Shown one piece after another: positions 1 through 5,279 of a stretch of 5,279 bases of DNA (its first letter is position 1; every line of letters begins with the position of its first letter). The notes under the pieces are model-generated. The model was given only the letters and a program-made list of their open reading frames with translations, was not told the DNA's origin and searched no databases. This stretch comes from an uncultured Bacteroidia bacterium (GTDB lineage: Bacteria; Bacteroidota; Bacteroidia; Bacteroidales; Prolixibacteraceae): NCBI GenBank assembly GCA_903859795.1, contig CAIOOC010000280.1:1-5279 (forward strand), read 5' to 3'. Made by a program: the position numbers and the translations under genes.

Positions 1-333
1 ACCTATTCAAGACCAAGAACAAATATTCAGTCAACCTATAATAACGGAGCAGCCCGCCAGTATTCAAGACCGCAAAGTTATTCAGGTACTAACGGAACCA
101 GCAGATCATCCATAAGCGGTTCCTATCAGCACGGATCGAGTCGGGCCCCAGTTGTTTCAGGCAGTTCTGTCAGGAGCAGCGGTGTGTCCGGAACTCAGTC
201 GAGAAGCTCTTCATCCGGATCGTACTCTGCCCCATCAAGAAGCAGTTCATCGGGCTCCAGTGGTGGCGGCGGAGGTGGCAGCAGGTCATTCTCCGGCGGT
301 GGAGGTGGTGGTGGCGGCGGACGCAGACACTAA
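1..333 (+). CDS. C-terminal part of a Ser/Gly/Arg-rich low-complexity protein (5' end outside window)
   Basis: Frame 1 is open from the left edge to a TAA at 331-333 and gives 110 residues. The visible part is low complexity. It has two Tyr-Ser-Arg-Pro units (residues 2-5 and 21-24), then a Ser/Arg/Gly stretch, a six-Gly run (about residues 88-93), SRSFS, a nine-Gly run, and a terminal RRH. There is no hydrophobic segment, no catalytic motif and no folded domain in view, so this is probably a disordered tail of a larger protein. Tails of this type are common on secreted or envelope proteins of Bacteroidota, and some have been auto-annotated as vitellogenin-like; that label has no functional meaning here. 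The gene lies 133 bp upstream of the outer-membrane gene on the same strand with no obvious terminator between them, so co-transcription and an envelope role are possible but inferred. An overlapping reading in another frame (152-412) is rich in Ala/Val/Pro/His and is best read as a shadow of this repetitive DNA. Confidence 0.75.
   Translation, partial: TYSRPRTNIQSTYNNGAARQYSRPQSYSGTNGTSRSSISGSYQHGSSRAPVVSGSSVRSSGVSGTQSRSSSSGSYSAPSRSSSSGSSGGGGGGSRSFSGGGGGGGGGRRH
262..320 (+). repeat. GGN-codon tract encoding two polyglycine runs
   Basis: Positions 262-278 contain six GG pairs, each separated by one base. Positions 295-320 contain nine more GG pairs with the same spacing. They encode Gly6 and Gly9 near the end of the Ser/Gly-rich protein. 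Single-base-spaced GG pairs on the coding strand could form two-layer G-quadruplexes in DNA or mRNA, ending 10 bases before the stop codon. The glycine codons are mixed (GGT, GGC, GGA), so the tract is not a pure trinucleotide repeat and slippage would be limited. Confidence 0.6.
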
Positions 334-466
334 TAATATATGTTCATTGAAAAAGCCATGGTCATTAATTTTTACCAGAAAAATTCTTCTCAGGGTATTT
401 CAATGCAACTGAAAAAGAGAGCAAACATATGTAATAACCTAAATTACAATCAAAAAAATCATTGAA

Positions 467-1996
467 ATGAAAAAATTAGTAATTACCCTGTTTGCAGCAA
501 TAGGGTTAATGTCAATCTCTTACGGTCAATATGTTGATCAGGCATTACTATTCTCGCAACAAAATTACGGTTCAACTGCCCGCTCAAAGGCAATGGGTAA
601 TGCTTTTGGTGCCATCGGGGGCGACTTTTCGTCCTTAAGCATAAATCCGGCTGGCATTGGCGTTTATATCCGTTCTGAACTCTCGACCAGTCTTGACGTG
701 CTTGGTTTCAGTAAAACCAAATCTACATACCAGGGTGAGACTGCAGATGCCCGGAACAACAATTTTAACTTCAGAAACTTCGGCTATGTCTATGCCAATC
801 CCCTTCAGGATGCCGGTTCCGGACTAGTATCCTTTAACTTCGGTATAGGTTTTAATAAACTTAATAACTTTAATCAAACAATTTCGGTAAGTAAAACCGG
901 ATCACCTCATTCACGGATGGATGTTTTTGCACAGAATACCAACGGTATAACAAGTAGCAGTCTATTCGACGAAAATAGTCCCTACCAAAATGGAATTCCC
1001 TGGGAGAGTAAGTTAGCCTGGGAAAATTACCTGATTGATGTTGCAAATCCTGATGTAAACGGGGTTGGAAATCAGTATCAATCAATACTATACCAGAATG
1101 AGCTGGTCAACCAGAACCTTACAGTTAATAAGGAAGGATTTCTAAACGAATATGTCTTTTCATTCGGGGCCAATTTTAATCATAAGCTCTATTTGGGAGC
1201 AACAATTGGGTTACAGGATCTCTATTACAATCAATCCTCAACTTATTCGGAAAATGGAGGATTCGGAATGTTTGATTATTCCAATTCTGCCAGCACCCGA
1301 GGATTTGGATACAATTTCAAATTTGGAGTAATCTACAAACCAATTCCTGCGTTAAGACTTGGAGCTGCAATTCATACTCCTACCTTTTTTGATTTTAAAG
1401 AGACCTACAGTTCTGTCATGTCTTCGGATTTGAAAAATGTCAGCACAAATTCAGATGGTGTACATAAAGCTGAATCACCTATTGGGGATTATGGTTATAG
1501 AATGGATACACCTACCAGAATGATCGGAAGCATTGCCTACCAGTTTGGTAAGAAAGGGATGATCTCATTTGATTATGAGAATGTGAACTACTCAAACATG
1601 CAGTACAGGAACGGCAGAGACGGTTATAACTTTTCATCCGAAAATACTACCATTACTACTATTTACCAGAATACAGGTAACCTGAGGTTTGGAGGGGAAT
1701 TCAAACCCATTGATGCGGTAAGCCTCAGAGCCGGTTATGAAATCTTCGGAAATCCTTACAAATCAACTATTGCTGATCCCGGTGATCCTACTAAATTAAT
1801 CACCCAGCCGAACAGCAATTATAGTTTCAACGTTTTGAATATGGGGATTGGATACCGTATTGACAATGTAACTTTTGATATTGCCTACAGCCTGGGACAC
1901 AAAACAGATTACAATTATATTTATACCAGTGCTGATCCTGTAAAATACCAGAAAAACAACAACGAAATCGTATTTACACTGGGTATTAAACTCTAA
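467..1996 (+). CDS. FadL/OmpP1/TodX-family outer-membrane beta-barrel protein
   Basis: This complete 509-residue protein is likely an outer-membrane channel for small hydrophobic compounds; the real substrate cannot be told from sequence. Residues 1-20 form a signal peptide: MKK, a hydrophobic core, then SISYG followed by Q21, a normal signal peptidase I site. The mature N-terminus carries the family's hallmark at residues 38-65, with ARSKAMGNAFGAIGG followed by an SINPAGIG segment (N60-P61-A62), matching the NPA motif of FadL proteins. The rest is rich in Asn, Tyr, Ser and alternating aromatic/polar strands, as in a barrel, and ends in a strand-like VFTLGIKL. The length suits the family (roughly 420-520). 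The start fits the signal peptide; the leader before it is A-rich without a Shine-Dalgarno site, as is usual in Bacteroidota. Bacteroidota homologues are often labelled hemin receptor, but nothing here supports heme binding. A hairpin terminator lies 40 bp after the stop. Confidence 0.88.
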   Translation: MKKLVITLFAAIGLMSISYGQYVDQALLFSQQNYGSTARSKAMGNAFGAIGGDFSSLSINPAGIGVYIRSELSTSLDVLGFSKTKSTYQGETADARNNNFNFRNFGYVYANPLQDAGSGLVSFNFGIGFNKLNNFNQTISVSKTGSPHSRMDVFAQNTNGITSSSLFDENSPYQNGIPWESKLAWENYLIDVANPDVNGVGNQYQSILYQNELVNQNLTVNKEGFLNEYVFSFGANFNHKLYLGATIGLQDLYYNQSSTYSENGGFGMFDYSNSASTRGFGYNFKFGVIYKPIPALRLGAAIHTPTFFDFKETYSSVMSSDLKNVSTNSDGVHKAESPIGDYGYRMDTPTRMIGSIAYQFGKKGMISFDYENVNYSNMQYRNGRDGYNFSSENTTITTIYQNTGNLRFGGEFKPIDAVSLRAGYEIFGNPYKSTIADPGDPTKLITQPNSNYSFNVLNMGIGYRIDNVTFDIAYSLGHKTDYNYIYTSADPVKYQKNNNEIVFTLGIKL

Positions 1997-2008
1997 AGGC
2001 AAAAAAAA

Positions 2009-2112
2009 TCCGGGCCCTACTTCTTCAGGTTCAAAAGAAAGTCCGGGTCCGACTAGTTCAAACCATGAACAAGTCGGGCTCGGACTTTTTATATGAACAA
2101 GTCGGACCCTGA
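2009..2112. repeat. Four related ~19-bp arms forming nested inverted repeats
   Basis: Two arms point one way (L1 2009-2027, L2 2042-2060) and two the other way (R1 2066-2084, R2 2094-2112). L1 and L2 share 15 of 19 bases. R1 and R2 share 16 of 19 and include an exact 13-bp direct repeat, ATGAACAAGTCGG, at 2065-2077 and 2093-2105. L2 with R1 is the inner terminator hairpin; L1 can pair imperfectly with R2 or R1. The order L-L-R-R suggests duplication of an ancestral arm or a palindromic repeat family member. Whether it occurs elsewhere in the genome cannot be seen here. Confidence 0.7.
2036..2090 (+). terminator. Intrinsic terminator of the outer-membrane protein gene
   Basis: The arms at 2040-2060 and 2066-2086 pair over 21 positions around the five-base loop AACCA, and T residues follow (2086-2090). 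In + strand RNA there is one A-A mismatch and two G-U wobbles. The flanking A/G residues at 2036-2039 can extend the stem into the T-run. In - strand RNA the two wobbles become C-A mismatches, so the fold is stronger in the + direction. It sits 40 bp downstream of the 1994-1996 stop codon. Confidence 0.85.
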
Positions 2113-2121
2113 ATTATAACT

Positions 2122-3393
2122 TTACAAAATCATCCCCGCACCAACCACATTGTTGGTACCCTCATCGATAAGAATAAGACTTCCGGTATCACGGTTCTTC
2201 TTATACGAATCAAAAAACATGGGTTTGGTGGTTTTAATCGTGATCCGAGCAATCTGATTTAATCCGACAGACAGATCATCGTGGATCTCCTCTATCGTAT
2301 TGATATTCACCTTATACTTTACTTCTGTAACAATACAGCGCAATTCGTTCGAATTATGTTTTACCTGGTATTTACCTTTGATCACCAATGGTTTCTCGTT
2401 TAGCCAGCAGACCATTAAATCGATCTCCTGAGATTGTTGTGGCTGGTTGACTGCATCAACGATCATAGATCCACGGCTCACATCAATTTCATCTTTAAGC
2501 CTAATGGTAACTGATTGAGGCGGGAAGGCATAATCGAGACTTTTCCCGGCGAAATCGATAGCTTCAATGGTAGTTTTTAAACCTCCGGGTAGGGCTACAA
2601 CCTCTTGACCAACCCTGAATACTCCACTTGCAACACGACCTGCGTAACCCCGATAATCGTGGTACTCATCAGAAATAGGGCGAATCACATATTGAACCGG
2701 GAAACGGGGATCGCTTAGGTTCCAGTCCTGACCGACCGGCAATGCTTCCAGTAAACCTAAAAACGTTTCACCAGTGTACCATGGCATATTAGTTGAAGCA
2801 TCTACAACATTATCCCCCAGTTTTGCACTGATGGGCAGAAAATGAATATCCTGAGCATCAAGACGACTGGCAACATCAATAAAATCAGCCTTGATCCTGT
2901 CAAAAACATCTTCGCTGAAATCCACTAGATCCATTTTATTTACGCAGACCAAAACGTGTGGTATGTTAAGCAGAGCGGCAATATAGGCGTGTCGGCGCGT
3001 CTGTTCTATCACTCCATTTCTCGCATCAACCAATATAACCGCTGCATTGGCAGTCGAGGCACCGGTTACCATATTACGCGTGTATTGAATATGACCCGGT
3101 GTATCGGCAATGATAAATTTACGTTTAGGGGTCGCAAAGTAACGATACGCCACGTCAATTGTTATACCCTGTTCACGTTCTGCTCTCAATCCGTCAGTAA
3201 GCAGTGCCAGGTTAACCTCTTCACCGCCCCTGTTGATGCTGGCCTGTTCGAGCGCCTCCATTTGATCTTCAAAAATAGCCTTGCTGTCGTATAAAAGCCT
3301 GCCTATCAGCGTGCTTTTACCATCATCAACACTCCCTGCGGTCGTAAACCGCAACAATTCCATATCGAGATATCCGTGATCTTTTCCAGACAT
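2122..3393 (-). CDS. cysN: Sulfate adenylyltransferase GTPase subunit (ATP sulfurylase large subunit)
   Basis: CysN is the regulatory GTPase of ATP sulfurylase. With CysD it converts sulfate and ATP to APS and pyrophosphate in the cytoplasm, GTP hydrolysis driving the unfavourable reaction. All the translation-factor GTPase motifs are present in the 423 residues: P-loop GSVDDGKST (20-28), switch I REQGITID (73-80, with T78), DTPGH (97-101), NKMD (152-155) and SAK (189-191). EF-Tu-like barrel domains follow (from about 225), ending in VVGAGMIL. The protein stops there, so no APS kinase domain is fused, unlike CysNC proteins. It is shorter than the E. coli protein (475), partly from a short N-terminus. 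After DTPGH the sequence reads IQYTRNM where E. coli has EQYTRNM, a variation also seen in the flavobacterial type. The start used gives MSGKDHGYLDMELLRF; M11 is an alternative, but the AAAGG site supports the first. It follows cysD after 119 bp, probably on one transcript. Confidence 0.95.
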   Translation of the reverse strand: MSGKDHGYLDMELLRFTTAGSVDDGKSTLIGRLLYDSKAIFEDQMEALEQASINRGGEEVNLALLTDGLRAEREQGITIDVAYRYFATPKRKFIIADTPGHIQYTRNMVTGASTANAAVILVDARNGVIEQTRRHAYIAALLNIPHVLVCVNKMDLVDFSEDVFDRIKADFIDVASRLDAQDIHFLPISAKLGDNVVDASTNMPWYTGETFLGLLEALPVGQDWNLSDPRFPVQYVIRPISDEYHDYRGYAGRVASGVFRVGQEVVALPGGLKTTIEAIDFAGKSLDYAFPPQSVTIRLKDEIDVSRGSMIVDAVNQPQQSQEIDLMVCWLNEKPLVIKGKYQVKHNSNELRCIVTEVKYKVNINTIEEIHDDLSVGLNQIARITIKTTKPMFFDSYKKNRDTGSLILIDEGTNNVVGAGMIL

Positions 3394-3398
3394 ATTAA

Positions 3399-3403
3399 CC
3401 TTT
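3399..3403 (-). promoter_or_regulatory. Shine-Dalgarno-like site of cysN
   Basis: The - strand reads AAAGG here, five bases before the ATG at 3391-3393. It supports the upstream start codon over the internal ATG ten codons later. Such sites are not required in Bacteroidota, so its weight is modest. Confidence 0.4.
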
Positions 3404-3512
3404 GTTGTTTATTTATTTGGTATTTGCTTTTTATAATTTGAACTGACGATCCCGTTAATAACTTAGATTTGCCAAACAAAAAATAAAATCGCAAGCAGAA
3501 ATCTTGACTCAA

Positions 3513-4418
3513 TTAAAAATACCCTTCCCTCTTACGATCTTCCATCGCGGCTTCAGAACGCTTATCATCGGCCCTGCTACCGCGCTCTGTTACCCGGCTG
3601 GCTGCGACTTCCTGTATTATATCTTCAAGAGAATTAGCCTCAGAGAGTGTAACTCCTGTGCAGGTAATATCTCCGATAGTACGGCACCGAACTTTTTTTA
3701 CCTCGACTTTTTCGTTCGGCTTTAACTGCATAAAAGGAGCGCTTGCCATCCAGGCACCATCACGACAAAAGACTTCCCTTTCATGAGTGAAGTACAAACT
3801 TGGCATTTCAATATTTTCCATTAATATATATTGCCAAACATCCATTTCCGTCCAGTTACTGATTGGGAAAACGCGGAAATGCTCGCCCATATGTTTTGCT
3901 CCGCAAAAGAGGTTCCAGAGCTCAGGCCGCTGATTTTTAGGATCCCACTGACCAAATTCATCTCTGTGGGAGAAAAAACGTTCTTTTGCTCGTGCTTTTT
4001 CTTCATCACGACGTCCACCACCCATAGCACAGTCAAATTTCATCTCTTCAATGGCATCGAGAAGGGTAACTGTTTGAAGGACATTACGACTCGCATTCAA
4101 TCCCTTTTCCTCTACGGCCCTTCCATTGTCAATTGAATCCTGAACGTATTTAACAATCAATCGGGTACCTGTTTTTTCAGCCAGATCATCGCGGTATTTG
4201 ATCGTCTCTTCAAAATTGTGACCCGTATCGATATGCATTAGCGGGAATGGAACTTTCAACGGATGAAACGCCTTCCACGCCAGGTGAAACATCACAATTG
4301 AATCTTTCCCTCCCGAAAAAAGCATCACTGGCCGCTCAAACTGAGCAACGACTTCACGAATTACAAATATTGATTCTGCTTCGAGTTCTCTTAAATGATT
4401 TATGCTATATTGCTCCAT
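3513..4418 (-). CDS. cysD: Sulfate adenylyltransferase catalytic subunit (ATP sulfurylase small subunit)
   Basis: CysD catalyses the adenylyl transfer from ATP to sulfate, giving APS, in complex with CysN. The 301-residue length matches the family (E. coli 302). Visible motifs of this PP-loop ATP pyrophosphatase-fold enzyme are the PP-loop SGGKDS (35-40), HIDTGHNFEE (62-71), GGGRRDEEKARAKERFFS (133-150), WDPKNQRPELW (158-168), FPISNWTEMDVW (184-195) and the conserved C-terminal end with RADDK, EAAMEDRK and REGYF (282-301). It differs from the E. coli form, which has SIGKDS and HVDTGWKF at the first two sites; the TGHNF, QDSI and SRNVLQT segments match the form I associate with Flavobacteriia. 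The ATG start gives the usual MEQYSINHLRELEAESI family N-terminus. It is first in the visible cysD-cysN pair; upstream lies a 175-bp gap after the histidine kinase, so its promoter is probably there. Confidence 0.95.
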   Translation of the reverse strand: MEQYSINHLRELEAESIFVIREVVAQFERPVMLFSGGKDSIVMFHLAWKAFHPLKVPFPLMHIDTGHNFEETIKYRDDLAEKTGTRLIVKYVQDSIDNGRAVEEKGLNASRNVLQTVTLLDAIEEMKFDCAMGGGRRDEEKARAKERFFSHRDEFGQWDPKNQRPELWNLFCGAKHMGEHFRVFPISNWTEMDVWQYILMENIEMPSLYFTHEREVFCRDGAWMASAPFMQLKPNEKVEVKKVRCRTIGDITCTGVTLSEANSLEDIIQEVAASRVTERGSRADDKRSEAAMEDRKREGYF

Positions 4419-4455
4419 ATCAATTGATTTCCGAAAATTTACGATATGTTTGTAT

Positions 4456-4527
4456 TTAAAATCGCTCTAAATAAGCGTAGTACAAACCGGCGACAAAAAT
4501 AGCAAATCCGATGAAATAACTTGTCAT
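4456..4527 (-). CDS. Possible 23-residue single-span membrane small protein or leader peptide
   Basis: An ATG at 4525-4527 opens a 23-codon frame ending in TAA at 4456-4458, 37 bp before the cysD start. Residues 4-20, YFIGFAIFVAGLYYAYL, contain no charged residue and could just span a membrane; the ends are MTS and ERF. A GAGGT sequence (opposite 4535-4539) lies seven bases before the ATG, a good ribosome-binding site. The ATG is inside the left arm of the hairpin at 4504-4534, so translation could be structure-controlled. There are no cysteines, and only the initiator methionine, so it does not look like a sulfur-responsive attenuator peptide. I do not recognise a family; the shape (one span, short charged end) is shared by small subunits such as KdpF, which proves nothing. 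A chance ORF overlapping the kinase gene's terminator is the main alternative. Confidence 0.35.
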   Translation of the reverse strand: MTSYFIGFAIFVAGLYYAYLERF

Positions 4528-4534
4528 CGGATTT
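4495..4534 (-). terminator. Perfect 11-bp inverted repeat with U-run, probable terminator of the histidine kinase gene
   Basis: The arms AAATCCGATGA (4504-4514) and TCATCGGATTT (4524-4534) pair perfectly around a nine-base loop. On the - strand the stem is followed by GCTATTTTTG (4503-4494), a short U-rich tract. There is no T-run on the + side. It begins 60 bp after the kinase stop codon and 116 bp before cysD. The stem is only moderately GC-rich (4 of 11 pairs) and the U-run starts two to four bases late, so termination may be partial, or the hairpin may instead act on translation of the small ORF that starts in it. Confidence 0.5.
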
Positions 4535-4593
4535 ACCTCAACAGAGAGTCTTAATAATAATTCTTTATATGACTTTTTAATTGTGCCAAAATA

Positions 4594-5279
4594 TCATATC
4601 TGTTGTTCAGCAAATGAATGATATCCGGGCAACGTAAAGCTGAAAGTGGTCCCTTTCCCCTCTTTACTCTTAATTTCAAACTTCCCGCAGTGCCTGTCGA
4701 TAAAATCTTTGCAAATAATTAAACCCAGACCGGAACTATATTCACCTTCTGTCCCTTTCCGGTTAGATTTGATGTCGATACGGAAAAGTTCCTCAATTAA
4801 CTTTTGATTCATCCCTATACCGGTATCCCGAACAGAGATCCTGACAGATTCATCTGGAAGCAAGGTGGCAGAAACGTATACCTTTCCATGCCGGGAGGTA
4901 TACTTGACCGCATTCGACAATAAATTCCTTATTATACTTTCAAGCATATTTTCATCAGCAAAAACCTTCAAATCATCAGGAAGGTTACAACTGATCGTTA
5001 TCTCCTTCTCAAATGACAATTGCTCAGCCAGATGCAGAGTTTCATCTATTTTTTTCTTTAAGAAAAATGATTTGGGAGCAAAAGGAGACATCCCTCTCTG
5101 CATTTTTGACCATTCAAGTAGATTCCCAATTAAACGGAAGAGGTGAATGGCTGAATTTCGCATCAAAAAAGTGATTTCCTGAATCTCCTTTAAAGTCATA
5201 TCCGGCAATCGTTTCGCTAATGTCTCTGTTATTCCGAGGAATCCGCTAAACGGACCTCGAAGGTCATGCGAGATGATGG
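4594..5279 (-). CDS. Sensor histidine kinase, C-terminal kinase core (N-terminus outside window)
   Basis: The frame is open from the right edge to a TGA at 4594-4596, giving 227 residues of the transmitter module. The dimerisation/phosphoacceptor helix starts at the edge with IISHDLRGPFSGF; the phosphoacceptor His is codon 5266-5268. The HATPase_c ATP-binding domain follows, with the N box IIRNLLSNAVKY (about visible residues 115-126), G1 box DTGIGM (151-156) and G2 box SSGLGL (182-187), ending FSFTLPG. The protein stops about 10 residues later, so no receiver domain is fused at the C-terminus. SHDLR with an LLEWSKMQ second helix is common in PAS- or repeat-sensor kinases of Bacteroidota. The sensor domain, partner regulator and signal are not visible. 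Frame: the gene does not begin at the TTG near 5208; the H box upstream shows it continues. It is on the same strand as cysD, 175 bp upstream, with a probable terminator between, so a joint operon is unlikely. Confidence 0.9.
   Translation of the reverse strand, partial: IISHDLRGPFSGFLGITETLAKRLPDMTLKEIQEITFLMRNSAIHLFRLIGNLLEWSKMQRGMSPFAPKSFFLKKKIDETLHLAEQLSFEKEITISCNLPDDLKVFADENMLESIIRNLLSNAVKYTSRHGKVYVSATLLPDESVRISVRDTGIGMNQKLIEELFRIDIKSNRKGTEGEYSSGLGLIICKDFIDRHCGKFEIKSKEGKGTTFSFTLPGYHSFAEQQI

Larger units (their letters stand above)
2001..2112 (-). terminator. Probable leftward terminator of the cysD-cysN unit
   Basis: Read leftward after the cysN stop at 2122-2124, the transcript first meets the same arms and then a run of eight U residues (complement of the A-run 2001-2008) directly after arm L1. 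L1 can pair with R1 on this strand over 19 positions with three clear mismatches, or more weakly with R2. The inner hairpin also forms, with three mismatches, and is followed by a U-rich stretch opposite 2031-2039. Either structure would terminate cysN transcription. Which fold dominates is inference. Confidence 0.6.

Noticed and set aside
152..412. Open frame of 86 codons overlapping the Ser/Gly-rich tail
   Set aside because: Its Ala/Val/Pro/His-rich sequence is what frame-shifting GGN and AGC repeats produces. Frame 1 gives a coherent Ser/Gly tail with a stop at 331-333.
334..466. Search for a promoter or terminator between the tail protein and the outer-membrane gene
   Set aside because: TAATTTTT and an ACATATGT palindrome are present, but neither has supporting partner elements. 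I see no convincing hairpin with a T-run.
2956..3294. 112-codon open frame on the + strand opposite cysN
   Set aside because: It lies wholly inside the well-conserved cysN coding region and shows no recognisable domain, so it is an antisense shadow.
3306..3512. 68-codon frame on the - strand starting in the cysD-cysN gap
   Set aside because: It runs into cysN in another frame, has no clear ribosome-binding site, and its sequence looks like translated AT-rich spacer.
3831..4136. 101-codon open frame on the + strand opposite cysD
   Set aside because: It is antisense to conserved cysD motifs and has no independent coding evidence.
4419..4460. Possible cysD promoter: TAAATTTT on the - strand resembling the Bacteroidota -7 box TAnnTTTG
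   Set aside because: There is no TTTG -33 box at the expected spacing, and AT-rich DNA yields such matches often. Not strong enough to annotate.

Overview
The window looks like ordinary chromosomal DNA from a member of the Bacteroidota, most likely a Bacteroidales/Marinilabiliales-type organism. The evidence is an A-rich leader without a clear Shine-Dalgarno site before the first complete gene, a Bacteroidota-style FadL/OmpP1 outer-membrane protein, a Ser/Gly-rich secreted-looking tail of a kind common in this phylum, and a CysD/CysN pair that resembles the flavobacterial form more than the E. coli form. The taxonomic call is inference from protein style; no rRNA or marker gene is present.

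Layout. Positions 1-333 (+) hold the C-terminal 110 residues of a low-complexity Ser/Gly/Arg protein that ends in a nine-glycine run and RRH. After 133 bp without a recognisable terminator comes a complete FadL/OmpP1-type outer-membrane beta-barrel protein (467-1996, +). The two genes may share a transcript. They converge on a leftward block. The 125-bp convergence zone (1997-2121) carries four related 19-21 bp arms that form nested inverted repeats, with a T-run in the + direction and an eight-base A-run (T-run on the - strand), so it probably acts as a bidirectional terminator.

The leftward block, in transcription order from the right edge, is: the C-terminal 227 residues of a histidine kinase (4594-5279); a 175-bp intergenic stretch with a perfect 11-bp inverted repeat and a possible 23-codon hydrophobic small ORF; cysD (3513-4418); a 119-bp gap; and cysN (2122-3393). 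CysD and CysN together form ATP sulfurylase, which activates sulfate to adenosine 5'-phosphosulfate (APS) in the cytoplasm, with GTP hydrolysis by CysN driving the reaction. No APS kinase (cysC), reductase (cysH) or sulfate transporter is in view, so the fate of the APS (reductive assimilation or sulfation) cannot be read here.

There is no gene-free stretch longer than 300 bases. I see no tRNA, rRNA, CRISPR array, insertion sequence or phage gene, and no clear new system. The points most worth a second look are the four-arm repeat between the convergent genes and the small hydrophobic ORF whose start codon lies inside a hairpin just upstream of cysD.
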